In this document: one piece after another, positions 1 to 11,101 of the stretch
Numbering within the stretch: position 1 is the first letter of the stretch
Layout of the letters: each line of letters begins with the position of its first letter
From: Colletes latitarsis
Lineage: Eukaryota > Arthropoda > Insecta > Hymenoptera > Colletidae
Assembly (NCBI RefSeq): GCF_051014445.1
Contig: NW_027488366.1
Location: 28,228,001 to 28,292,000 of the forward strand
Direction: 5' to 3'
DNA: 64,000 nt
Notes under the pieces: model-generated
Told to the model about the DNA's origin: nothing
Databases searched by the model: none
Seen by the model: the letters and a program-made list of their open reading frames with translations, nothing else
Position numbers and translations under genes: made by a program

Positions 1-176
1 CCTGGGCTTTTTCTGGATTGCATCACGTAGTATTGTGGTACCACACTGAAACAGTCGATTAAACCAGGTTTCGATCAATATTTTTGAGGATAACGCATGT
101 TAGGTCTACGCTAGGCCTGGGATTTTCACTCATCAGACTCATACTTTCGCATTCTTCACATACTTGTTGAACGGAT

Positions 177-352
177 CCTGGGTTTTTTCTGGTTTGGATC
201 ACGTAGTAATGTGGGACCACACTGAAACAGTCGATTAAACCAGGTTTCGATCAATATTTTTGAGGATAACGCATGTTAGGTCTAGATTAGGCCTGGGATT
301 TTCACTCATCAGACTCATTCTTTCGCATTCTTCACATACTTGTTGAACGGTT
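177..352 (+). repeat. Reference 176-bp unit, type A (GTTGAACGG / TTTTTGAGG)
   Basis: This complete unit serves as the reference. In order it carries CCTGGG and a T-rich run, GGATCACGTAG, the GTGGGACCAC version of the central dyad (one base off GGTACC), ACTGAAACAGTCGATTAAACC, TTTCGATCAATATTTTTGAGG, the TTAGG-containing 11-bp direct repeat, TTTTCACTCATCAGACTC, TTTCGCATTCTTCACATAC and TTGTTGAACGG. By hand count it has 34 C, 38 G and 6 CpG. Units of this type are commonest in the first 20 kb. Confidence 0.95.
275..297 (+). repeat. 11-bp internal direct repeat within the unit (example copy)
   Basis: Each unit carries a short direct duplication, in its cleanest form GTTAGGTCTAG followed by GTTAGGTCTGG. 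In this copy the second half is decayed (ATTAGGCCTGG). The two halves drift separately (GGTCTGGGTTAGG, GGTCTGGGATAGG, GGTCCAGGTTAGG). One unit near 24.93 kb has three copies, which shows that the 11-bp element is itself a slippage or exchange unit. The TTAGG core resembles arthropod telomere repeats, but the spacing is 11 bp rather than 5, so I do not call it telomeric. Confidence 0.85.
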
Positions 353-579
353 CCTGGGTTTTTTCTGGTTTGGATCACGTAGTAATGTGGGACCACACTG
401 AAACAATCAATTAAACCTGGTCTTGATAAATATTTTAGAGGATAACGCATGTTAGGTCTGGGTTAGGTCTAGGATTTGCTCTCGTCAGGCTCATACTTTC
501 GCATATTTCTCATACCTCATGGCTAGATCCTGGGCTATTTTCTGGTTTGGATCACATAGTAATGTGGTACCACACTGAA

Positions 580-1198
580 ACAGTCGATTAAACCTGGTTT
601 CGATCAATATTTTAGAGGATAACGCAAGTTAGGTCTGGGATAGGTCTGGGATTTGCCCTCATCAGGCTCATACTTTCGCGTTTTTCACATACTGTTGAAC
701 AGATCCTGGGTTTTTTTCTGGTTTGGATCACGTAGTAGTGTGGTACCACACTGAAACTGTCCATTAAACCTGGTTTCGATCAATATTTTTGAGGATAACG
801 CATGTTAGGTCTAGGTTAGGCCGAGGATTTTCACTCATCAGACTCATACTTTCGCATTCTTCAGATACTTGTTGAACGGATCCTGGGTTTTTTTCTGGTT
901 TGGATCACGTAGTAGTGTGGTACCACACTGAAACTGTCCATTAAACCTGGTTTCGATCAATATTTTTGAGGATAACGCATGTTAGGCCTAGGTTAGGTCT
1001 AGGATTTGCTCTCGTCAGGCTCATACTTTCGCATATTTCTCATACCTCATGGCTAGATCCTGGGCTATTTTCTGGTTTGGATCACATAGTAATGTGGTAC
1101 CACACTGAAACAGTCGATTAAACCAGGTTTCGATCAATATTTTTAAGGATAACGCATGTTAGGTCTAGGTTAGGCCTGGGATTTTCACTCATCAGACT
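580..1198 (+). repeat. Three-and-a-half-unit segment, copy 1 (displaced by 1,763 bp)
   Basis: Matches 2,343-2,961 at 10 units plus 3 bp. Shared private features are the one-base-short CACATACTGTTGAACAG, seven-T runs after CCTGGG, TTAGGCCGAGG and TTTTTAAGGATAACG. One pair of boundary variants marks its end (CATACTTTCG here, CATTCTTTCG in copy 2). Confidence 0.82.
737..752. other. Dyad symmetry in the unit: AGTGTGGTACCACACT (example copy)
   Basis: AGTGTGGTACCACACT is its own reverse complement over 16 bp and is centred on GGTACC. Units with AATGTGGTACCACACT keep a 12-bp perfect core, TGTGGTACCACA (for example 34-45). The element recurs once per unit across most of the window and is broken in type C (GAAGTACAACAC) and in GTGGGACCAC versions. 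Short dyads are a reported property of many centromeric satellites, especially those without a CENP-B box. Any protein binding or cruciform formation here is inference. Confidence 0.85.
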
Positions 1199-1647
1199 CA
1201 TACTTTCGCATTCTTCACATACTTGTTGAACGGATCCTGGGTTTTTTCTGGTTTGGATCACGTAGTAATGTGGGACCACACTGAAACAGTCGATTAAACC
1301 AGGTTTCGATCAATATTTTTGAGGATAACGCATGTTAGCTCTAGATTAGGCCTGGGATTTTCACTCATCAGACTCATTCTTTCGCATTCTTCACATACTT
1401 GTTGAACGGATCCTGGGTTTTTTCTGGTTTGGATCACGTAGTAATGTGGGACCACACTGAAACAATCAATTAAACCTGGTCTTGATAAATATTTTAGAGG
1501 ATAACGCATGTTAGGTCTGGGTTAGGTCTAGGATTTGCTCTCGTCAGGCTCATACTTTCGCATATTCCTCATACCTCATGGCTAGATCCTGGGCTATTTT
1601 CTGGTTTGGATCACATAGTAATGTGGTACCACACTGAAACAGTCGAT
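1117..1647 (+). repeat. Three-unit segment, copy 2 (displaced by 1,059 bp)
   Basis: Partner of 58-588. Its left part also belongs to the 580-1,198 / 2,343-2,961 pair, so two duplications of different size overlap here. Confidence 0.8.
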
Positions 1648-2342
1648 TAAACCAGGTTTCGATCAATATTTTTGAGGATAGCGCATGTTAGGTCTAGGTT
1701 AGGCCTGGGATTTTCACTCATCAGACTCATTCTTTCGCATTCTTCACATACTTGTTGAACGGATCTTGGGTTTTTTCTGGTGTGGATCACGTAGTAATGT
1801 GGTGCCACACTGAAACAGTCAATTAAACCTGGTTTCGATCAATATTTTAGAGGATAACGCAAGTTAGGTCTGGGATAGGTCTGGGATTTTCACTCACCAG
1901 ACTCATACTTTCGCATACTTCACATACTTGTTGACCTGATCGAGGGTTTTTTCTGCATTGGATCACGTAGTAAAGTGGTACCACACTGAAACAGTCAATT
2001 AAACCTGGTTTCGATCAATATTTTAGAGGATAACGCAAGTTAGGTCTGGGATAGGTCTGGGATTTGCCCTCATCAGGCTCATACTTTCGCAGTTTTAACA
2101 TGCATGTTGACCTGATCGAGGGTTTTTTCTGCATTGGATCACGTAGTAAAGTGGTACCACACTAAAACAGTCAATTAAACCTGGTTTCGATCAACATTTT
2201 AGAGCATAACGAAAGTTATGTCTAGTTTAGGCCTGGGATTTGCCCTCATCAGACTCATACTTTCGCATACTTCACATACTTGTTGACCTGATCGAGGGTT
2301 TTTTCTGCATTGGATCACGTAGTAAAGTGGTACCACACTGAA

Positions 2343-2961
2343 ACAGTCAATTAAACCTGGTTTCGATCAATATTTTAGAGGATAACGCAAGTTAGGTCTG
2401 GGATAGGTCTGGGATTTGCCCTCATCAGGCTCATACTTTCGCGTTTTTCACATACTGTTGAACAGATCCTGGGTTTTTTTCTGGTTTGGATCACGTAGTA
2501 GTGTGGTACCACACTGAAACTGTCCATTAAACCTGGTTTCGATCAATATTTTTGAGGATAACGCATGTTAGGTCTAGGTTAGGCCGAGGATTTTCACTCA
2601 TCAGACTCATACTTTCGCATTCTTCAGATACTTGTTGAACGGATCCTGGGTTTTTTTCTGGTTTGGATCACGTAGTAGTGTGGTACCACACTGAAACTGT
2701 CCATTAAACCTGGTTTCGATCAATATTTTTGAGGATAACGCATGTTAGGCCTAGGTTAGGTCTAGGATTTGCTCTCGTCAGGCTCATACTTTCGCATATT
2801 TCTCATACCTCATGGCTAGATCCTGGGCTATTTTCTGGTTTGGATCACATAGTAATGTGGTACCACACTGAAACAGTCGATTAAACCAGGTTTCGATCAA
2901 TATTTTTAAGGATAACGCATGTTAGGTCTAGGTTAGGCCTGGGATTTTCACTCATCAGACT
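2343..2961 (+). repeat. Three-and-a-half-unit segment, copy 2 (displaced by 1,763 bp)
   Basis: Partner of 580-1,198, with the same one-base deletion and the same TTTTTAAGGATAACG variant. Between the copies, 1.75-2.34 kb holds type D units and a closely related run of CTGCATTGGATCACGTAGTAAAG units found nowhere else in the window. Confidence 0.82.
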
Positions 2962-5900
2962 CATTCTTTCGCATTCTTCACATACTTGTTGAACGGATCC
3001 TGGGTTTTTTCTGGTTTGGATCACGTAGTAATGTGGGACCACACTGAAACAATCAATTAAACCTAGTCTTGATAAATATTTTAGAGGATAACGCATGTTA
3101 GGTCTGGGTTAGGTCTAGGATTTGCTCTCGTCAGACTCATACTTTCGCATATTTCTCATACCTCATGGCTAGATCCTGGGCAATTTTCTGGTTTGGATCA
3201 CATTGTAATGTGAAACCACACTGAAACAGTCGATTAAACCAGGTTTCGATCAATATTTTTGAGGATAACGCATGTTAGGTCTAGGTTAGGCCTGGGATTT
3301 TCACTCATCAGACTCATTCTTTCGCATTCTTCACATACTTGTTGAACGGATCTTGGGTTTTTTCTGGTGTGGATCACGTAGTAATGTGGTACCACACTGA
3401 AACTGTCCATTAAACCTGGTTTCGATCAATATTTTTGAGGATAACGCATGTTAGGTCTAGGTTAGGCCGAGGATTTTCACTTATCAGACTCATACTTTCG
3501 CATTCTTCACATACTTGTTGAACGGATCCTGGGGTTTTACTGGTTTGGATCACGTAGTAATGTGGTACCACACTGAAACAGTCAATTAAACCTGGTTTCG
3601 ATCAATATTATAGAGAATAATCCATGTTAGGTCTAGGTTAGGTCTGGGATTTGCTCTCATCAGGCTCACTCTTTCGCATATTTCTCATACTTGATGGCTA
3701 GATCCTGGGCATTTCCTGGATTGCATCACGTAGTAATGAAGTACATCACTGAAACAGTCAATTAAACCAAGTTTCCATCAATATTTTAGAGGAGAACGCA
3801 TGTTAGGTCTAGGTTAGGCCTGGGATTTGCCCTCATCAGGGTCATACTTTCGCAGTTTTAACATACATGTTGACCTGATCGAGGGTTTTTTCTGCTTTGG
3901 ATCACGTAGTAAAGTAGTATCACACTGAAGCTGTCCATTAAACCTGGTCTTGATAAATATTTTAGATGATAACGCATGTTAGGTCTGGGTTAGGTCTAGG
4001 ATTTGCCCTCATCAGGCACATACTTTCGCATATTTCTCATACTTCATGGCTAGATCCTGGGCTATTTCTGGATTGGATCACGTAGTAATGTGGTACCACA
4101 CTGGAACAGTCAATTAAACCTGGTTTCGATCAATATTTTAGAGGACAATGCAAGTTAGGTCTGGGTTAGGTCTGGGATTTGCCCACATCAGGGTCATACT
4201 TTCGCATTCTTCAGATACTTGTTGAACGGATCCTGGGTTTTTTCTGGTATGGTTCACGTAGTAATGTGGTACCACACTGAAACAATCAATTAAACCAGGT
4301 CTGGATAAATATTTTAGATGATAACGCATGTTAGGTCTGGGTTAGGTCTAGGATTTGCCCTCATCAGGCTCATACTTTCGCATATTTCTCATACTTCATG
4401 GCTAGATCCTGGGCTATTTCTGGATTGGATCACGTAGTAATGTGGTACCACACTGGAACAGTCAATTAAACCTGGTTTCGATCAATATTTTAGAGGACAA
4501 TGCAAGTTAGATCTGGGTTAGGTCTGGGATTTGCCCACAGCAGGGTCATACTTTCGCATTTTTCACATACTTGTTGAACAGATCCTGGGTTTTTTCTGGT
4601 TTGGATCGCGCAGTAATGTGGTACCACACTGAAACAGCCCACTGAACCTGGTTTCGATCAATATTTTAGAGCATAACGAAAGTTATGTCTAGGTTAGGCC
4701 AGGGATTTGCCCTCATCAGACTCATGCTTTCGCAATTTTCACATACTTGTTGAACAGATCCTGGGTTTTTTCTGGTATGGATCACGTAGTAATGTGGTAC
4801 CACACTGAAACATTCGGTTAAACCTGGTCTTGATAAATAGTTTTGAGGATAACGCATGTTAGGTCTGGGCTAGGTCTAGGATTTGCCCTCATCAGGCTCA
4901 TACTTTCGCATATTTCTTATACTTCATGGATAGCTCCTGGGCTATTTCTGGATTGGATCACATAATAATGTGGTACCACACTGAAACAGTCGATTAAACC
5001 AGGCTTCCATCAATATTTTTGAGGATAACGCATGTTAGGTCTAGGTTAGGCCTGGGATTTTCACTCATCAGACTCATTCTTTCGCATTCTTCACATACTT
5101 GTTGAACGAATCCTGGGGTTTTACTGGATTGGATCACGTAGTAATGTGGTACCACACTGAAACAGTCAACTAAACCTGGTTTCGATCATTATTTTAGAGA
5201 ATAATTCATGTTAGGTCTAGGTTAGGTCTGGGATTTGCTCTCATCAGGCTCATTCTTTCGCATATTTCTCATACTTGATGGCTAGATCCTGGGCTTTTTC
5301 TGGATTGCATCACGTAGTAATGAAGTACAACACTGAAACAGTCAATTAAACCTGGTTTCGATCAATATTTTAGAGAATAATTCATGTAAGGTGTAGGTTA
5401 GGCCTGGGATTTGCCCTCATCAGGGTCATACTTTCGCAGTTTTAACATACATGTTGACCTGAACGAGGGTTTTTTCTGGTTTGGATCACGTAGTAATGTG
5501 GGACCACACTGAAACAATCAATAAAACCTGGTCTTGATAAATATTTTAGAGGATAACGCATGTTAGGTCTGGGTTAGGTCTAGGATTTGCTCTCGTCAGG
5601 CTCATACTTTCGCATATTTCTCATACCTCATGGCTAGATCCTGGGCTATTTCTGGATTGGATCACGTAGTAATGTGGTACCACACTGAAACAGTCAATTA
5701 AACCTGGTTTCGATCAATATTTTAGGGGATAACGCAAGTTAGGTCTGGGATCGGTCTGGGATTTGCCCTCATCAGGCTCATACTTTCGCGTTTTTCACAT
5801 ACTGGTTGAACAGATCCTGGGTTTTTTTCTGATTTGGATCACGTAGTAGTGTGGTACCACACTGAAACTGTCCATTAAACCTGGTTTCGATCAATATTTT

Positions 5901-7934
5901 TGAGGATAACGCATGTTAGGTCTAGGTTAGGCCGAGGATTTTCACTCATCAGGGTCATACTTTCGCAGTTTTAACATGCATGTTGACCTGATCGAGGGTT
6001 TTTTCTGCTTTGGATCACGTAGTAATGTAGTACCACACTAAAACAGTCAATTAAACCTGGTTTCGATCAATATTTTTGAGGATAACGCATGTTAGGTCTA
6101 GGTTAGGCCTGGGATTTTCACTCATCAGATTCATTCTTTCGCATTCTTCACATACTTGTTGAACGGATCTTGGGTTTTTTCTGGTGTGGATCACGTAGTA
6201 ATGTGGTGCCACACTGAAACAGTCAATTAAACCTGGTTTCGATCAATATTTTAGAGGATAACGCAAGTTAGGTCTGGGATAGGTCTGGGATTTTCACTCA
6301 TCAGACTCATACTTTCGCATTCTTCACATACTTGTTGAACAGATCCTGGGTTTTTTCTGGTTTGGATCACGTAGTAATGTGGGACCACACTGAAACAGTC
6401 GATTAAACCTGGTTTCGATTAATATTTTTGAGGATAACGCATGTTAGGTCTGGGATAGGTCTGGGATTTGCCCTCATCAGGCTCATACTTTCGCAGTTTT
6501 AACATGCATGTTGAACAGATCCTGGGTTTTTTTCTGGTTTGGATCACGTAGTAATGTGGTACCACACTGAAACAGTCAATTAAACCAGGTTTCGATCAAT
6601 ATTTTAGAGAATAATTCATGTTAGGTCTGGGTTAGCCCTGAGATTTTCGCTCATCAGACTCATACTTTCGCATTCTTCAGATACTTGTTGAACGGATCCT
6701 GGGTTTTTTCTGGTATGGTTCACGTAGTAATGTGGTACCACACTGAAACAATCAATTAAACCAGGTCTTGATAAATATTTTAGATGATAACGCATGTTAG
6801 GTCTGGGTTAGGTCTAGGATTTGCCCTCAACAGGCTCATACTTTCGCATAATTCTTATACTTCATGGATAGATTCTGAGCTATTTTCTTGTTTGGATCAC
6901 ATAGTAATGTGGTACCACACTGACACAGTCGATTAAACCAGGTTTCGATCAATATTTTTGAGGATAACGCATGTTAGGTCTAGGTTAGGCCTGGGATTTT
7001 CACTCATCAGACTCATTCTTTCGCATTCTTCACATACTTGTTGAACGGATCCTGGGTTTTTTCTGGTTTGGATCACGTAGTAATGTGGGACCACACTGAA
7101 ACAATCAATTAAACCTGGTCTTGATAAATATTTTAGAGGACGACGCATGTTAGTTCTGGGTTAGGTCTAGGATTTGCTCTCGTCAGGCTCATACTTTCGC
7201 ATATTTCTCATACCTCATGGCTAGATCCTGGGCTATTTCTGGATTGGATCACGTAGTAATGTGGTACCACACTGAAGCAGTCAATTAAACCTGGTTTCGA
7301 TCAATATTTTAGGGGATAACGCAAGTTAGGTCTGGGATCGGTCTGGGATTTGCCCTCATCAGGCTCATACTTTCGCGATTTTCACATACTGGTTGAACAG
7401 ATCCTGGGTTTTTTTCTGGTTTGGATCACGTAGTAGTGTGGTACCACACTGAAACTGTCCATTAAACCTGGTTTCGATCAATATTTTTGAGGATAACGCA
7501 TGTTAGGTCTAGGTTAGGCCGAGGATTTTCACTCATCAGGGTCATACTTTCGCAGTTTTAACATGCATGTTGAGCGAATCCTGGGGTTCTACTGGATTGG
7601 ATCACGTAGTAATGTGGTACCACACTGAAACAGTCAATTAAACCTGGTTTCGATCAATATTTTACAGAATAATTCATGTTAGGTCTAGGTTAGGTCTGGG
7701 ATTTGCTCTCATCAGGCTCATTCTTTCGCATATTTCTCATACTTGATGGCTAGATCCTGGGCTTTTTCTGGATTGCATCACGTAGTAATGAGGTACAACA
7801 CTGAAACAGTCAATTAAACCTGGTTTCCATCAATATTTTAGAGGACAACGCATGTTAGGTCTTGGTTAGGCCTGAGATTTGCCCTCATCAGGGTCATACT
7901 TTCGCAGTTCTAACATACATGTTGACCTGATCGA
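2962..7934 (+). repeat. Heterogeneous units, types A-D, no clean long period
   Basis: About 28 units of mixed type, with no gene or insertion. A local variant, CCTGGGGTTTTACTGG or CCTGGGGTTCTACTGG, appears from about 3.5 kb and recurs to about 10.2 kb only. TTAGGGGATAACGC plus GGATCGGTCTGGG at about 5.72 kb returns at 7.31, 9.60 and 9.95 kb, displaced by whole units. TGAACCTGG with GATCGCGCAGTAATG at about 4.61 kb is an older relative of the units at 7.95 and 11.12 kb. Confidence 0.85.
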
Positions 7935-9120
7935 GGGTTTTTTCTGGTTTGGATCGCGCAATAATGTGGTACCACACTGAAACAGCCCACTGAACCTGGC
8001 TTGGATCAATATTTTAGAGGATAACGAAAGTTATGTCTAGGTTAGGCCTGGGATTTGCCCTCATCAGACTCATGCTTTCGCATTTTTCACATACTTGTTG
8101 AACAGATCCTGGGCTTTTTCTGGTATGGATCACGTAGTAATGTGGTACCACACTGAAACATTCAGTTAAACCTGGTCTTGATAAATATTTTTGAGGATAA
8201 CGCATGTTAGGTCTGGGTTAGGTCTAGGATTTGCCCTCATCAGGCTCATACTTTCGCATATTTCTTATACTTCATGGATAGATCCTGGGCTATTTTCTGG
8301 TTTGGATCACGTAGTAATGTGGGACCACACTGAAACCATCAATTAAACCTGGTCTTGATAAATATTTTAGAGGATAACGCATGTTATGTCTGGGTTAGGT
8401 CTAGGATTTGCTCTCGTCAGGCTCATACTTTCGCATATTTCTCATACCTCATGGCTAGATCCTGGGCTATTTCTGGATTGGATCACGTAGTAATGTGGTA
8501 CCACACTGAAACAGTCAATTAAACCTGGTTTCGATCAATATTTTAGAGGATAACGCAAGTTAGGTCTGGGACAGGTCTGGGATTTGCCCTCATCAGGCTC
8601 ATACTTTCGCGTATTTCCCATACTTGTTGAACGGATCCTGGGGTTTTACTGGTTTGGATCACGTAATAATGTGGTACCACACTGAAACAGTCAATTAAAC
8701 CTGGTTTCGATCAATATTTTAGAGAATAATTCATGTTAGGTCTAGGTTAGGGCTGGGATTTGCTCTCATCAGGCTCATTCTTTCGCATATTTCTCATACT
8801 TGATGGCTAGATGCTGGGCTTTTTCTGGATTGCATCACGTAGTAATGAAGTACAACACTAAAGCAGTCAATTAAACCTGGTTTCCATCAATATTTTAGAG
8901 GACAACGCATGTTAGGTCTAGCTTAGGCCTGGGATTTGCCCTCATCAGGGTCATACTTTCGCAGTTTTAACATAAATGTTGACCTGATCGAGGGTTATTT
9001 CTGCTTTGGATCACGTAGTAAAGTGGTACCACACTGAAGCAGTCCATTAAACCTGGTTTGGATCAACATTTTAGAGGATAACGCATGTTAGGTCTGGGTT
9101 AGGTCTAGGATTTGCCCTCA
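7935..9120 (+). repeat. 18-unit displacement block, copy 1
   Basis: Matches 11,102-12,287 at 3,167 bp (18 units less 1 bp). Shared rare variants: GGATCGCGCAATAATG, CAGCCCACTGAACCTGGC, GATAACGAAAGTTATG, GGGACAGGTCTGGG and GATGCTGGG. Here the unit starting 8,461 is followed by a GGATCCTGGGGTTTTACTGG unit that copy 2 lacks. Confidence 0.85.
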
Positions 9121-11101
9121 ACAGGTTCATACTTTCGCATAATTCTTATACTTCATGGATAGATCCTGGGCTATTTTCTTGTTTGGATCACATAGTAATG
9201 TGGTACCACACTGAAACAGTCGATTAAACCAGGTTTCGATCAATATTTTTGAGGATAACGCATGTTAGGTCTAGGTTAGGCCTGGGATTTTCACTCATCA
9301 GACTCATACTTTCGCATTCTTCACATACTTGTTGAACGAATCCTGGGGTTCTACTGGATTGGGTCACGTAGTAATGTGGAACCACACTGAAACAGTCAAT
9401 TAAACCTGGTTTCGATCAATATTTTAGAGAATAATTCATGTAAGGTCCAGGTTAGGCCTGGGATTTGCCCTCATCAGGGTCATACTTTCGCAGTTCTAAC
9501 ATACATGTTGACCTGATCGAGGGTTTTTTCTGCTTTGTATCACGTAGTAAAGTGGTACCACACTGAAACAGTCCACTAAACCTGGTTTGGATCAATATTT
9601 TAGGGGATAACGCAAGTTAGGTCTGGGATCGGTCTGGGATTCGCCCTCATCAGGCTCATACTTTCGCGTTTTTTACACACTGGTTGAACAGATCCTGGGT
9701 TTTTTCTGGTTTGGATCACGTAGTAATGTGGGACCACACTGAAACAATCAATTAAACCTGGTCTTGATAAATATTTTAGAGGATAACGCATGTTAGTTCT
9801 GGGTTAGGTCTAGGATTTGCTCTCGTCAGGCTCATACTTTCGCATATTTCTCATACCTCATGGCTAGATCCTGGGCTATTTCTGGATTGGATCACGTAGT
9901 AATGTGGTACCACACTGAAACAGTCAATTAAACCTGGTTTCGATCAATATTTTAGGGGATAACGCAAGTTAGGTCTGGGATCGGTCTGGGATTCGCCCTC
10001 ATCAGGCTCATACTTTCGCGTTTTTTACACACTGGTTGAACAGATCCTGGGTTTTTTTCTGGTTTGGATCACGTAGTAGTGTGGTACCACACTGAAACTG
10101 TCCATTAAACCTGGTTTCGATCAATATTTTTGAGGATAACGCATGTTAGGTCTAGGTTAGGCCGAGGATTTTCACTCATCAGACTCATACTTTCGCATTC
10201 TTCACATACTTGTTGAACGAATCCTGGGGTTCTACTGGATTGGATCACGTAGTAATGTGGTACCACACTGAAACAGTCAATTAAACCTGGTTTCGATCAA
10301 TATTTTACAGAATAATTCTTGTTAGGTCTAGGTTAGGTCTGGGATTTGCTCTCATCAGGCTCATTCTTTCGCATATTTCTCATACTTGATGGCTAGATCC
10401 TGGGCTTTTTCTGGATTGCATCACGTAGTAATGAAGTACAACACTGAAACAGTCAATTAAACCTGGTTTCGATCAATATTTTAGAGAATAATTCATGTAA
10501 GGTCCAGGTTAGGCCTGGGATTTGCCCTCATCAGGGTCATACTTTCGCAGTTCTAACATACATGTTGACCTGATCGAGGGTTTTTTCTGCTTTGTATCAC
10601 GTAGTAAAGTGGTACCACACTGAAACAGTCCACTAAACCTGGTTTGGATCAATATTTTAGAGGATAATGCATGTTAGGTCTAGGTTAGCCCTGAGATTTT
10701 CGCTCATCAGACTCATACCTTCGCATTCCTCAGATACATGTTGAACGGAACCTGGGTTTTTTCTGGTGTGGTTCACGTCGTAATGTGGTACCACACTGAA
10801 ACAATCAATTAAACCAGGTCTTGATATTTTAGATGATAACGCATGTTAGGTCTGGGTTAGGTCTAGGATTTGCCCTCATCAGGCTCATACTTTCGCATAT
10901 TTGTCATACTTCATGGCTAGATCCTGGGCTATTTCTGGATTGGATCTCGTAGTAATGTGGTACCACACTGGAACAGTCAATTAAACCTGGTTTCGATCAA
11001 TATTTTAGAGGTCAATGCAAGTTATGTCTGGGTTAGGTCTGGGATTTGCCCACATCCGGGTCATACTTTCGCATTTTTCACATACTTGTTGAACAGATCC
11101 T
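9121..11101 (+). repeat. Mixed units between the 18-unit copies, with a 6-unit displaced pair
   Basis: About 11 units. A segment with ATTCATGTAAGGTCCAGG, GCAGTTCTAACATACATG and the private CTGCTTTGTATCACG occurs at about 9.43-9.64 kb and again at about 10.49-10.70 kb, displaced 1,057 bp. GGATCGGTCTGGGATTCGCC appears at 9.63 and 9.98 kb, two units apart. No gene or insertion is present. Confidence 0.82.
10751..10922 (+). repeat. Short variant unit, 172 bp
   Basis: CCTGGG to CCTGGG is 172 bp here. The missing four bases are in the type B block: CAGGTCTTGATATTTTAGATG instead of the usual TTGATAAATATTTTAGATG. I did not see this deletion elsewhere, so the unit has not been amplified. Confidence 0.85.

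Larger units (their letters stand above)
58..588 (+). repeat. Three-unit segment, copy 1 (displaced by 1,059 bp)
   Basis: Matches 1,117-1,647 at a displacement of 1,059 bp (6 units plus 3 bp). The two share rare variants, including TCTAGATTAGGCC (281 and 1,340) and GCTCTCGTCAGG followed by CATACCTCATGG. A few substitutions separate them, such as GGTCTAGATTAGG here versus GCTCTAGATTAGG in copy 2. Confidence 0.8.

Noticed and set aside
240..262. CENP-B box
   Set aside because: TTTCGATCAATATTTT matches only the left part of the box (TTCG then A at the right spacing); the CGGG part is absent in all units I looked at. No other segment fits.
275..297. Telomere tract (TTAGG)n
   Set aside because: The TTAGG cores are 11 bp apart and only two per unit, three in one unit. 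No continuous pentamer tract exists.
177..352. Known plant 176-180 bp centromere repeats (Arabidopsis or Brassica type)
   Set aside because: The length is similar, but I see no resemblance to what I recall of those families. A database search would be needed to name the family, so no name is given.
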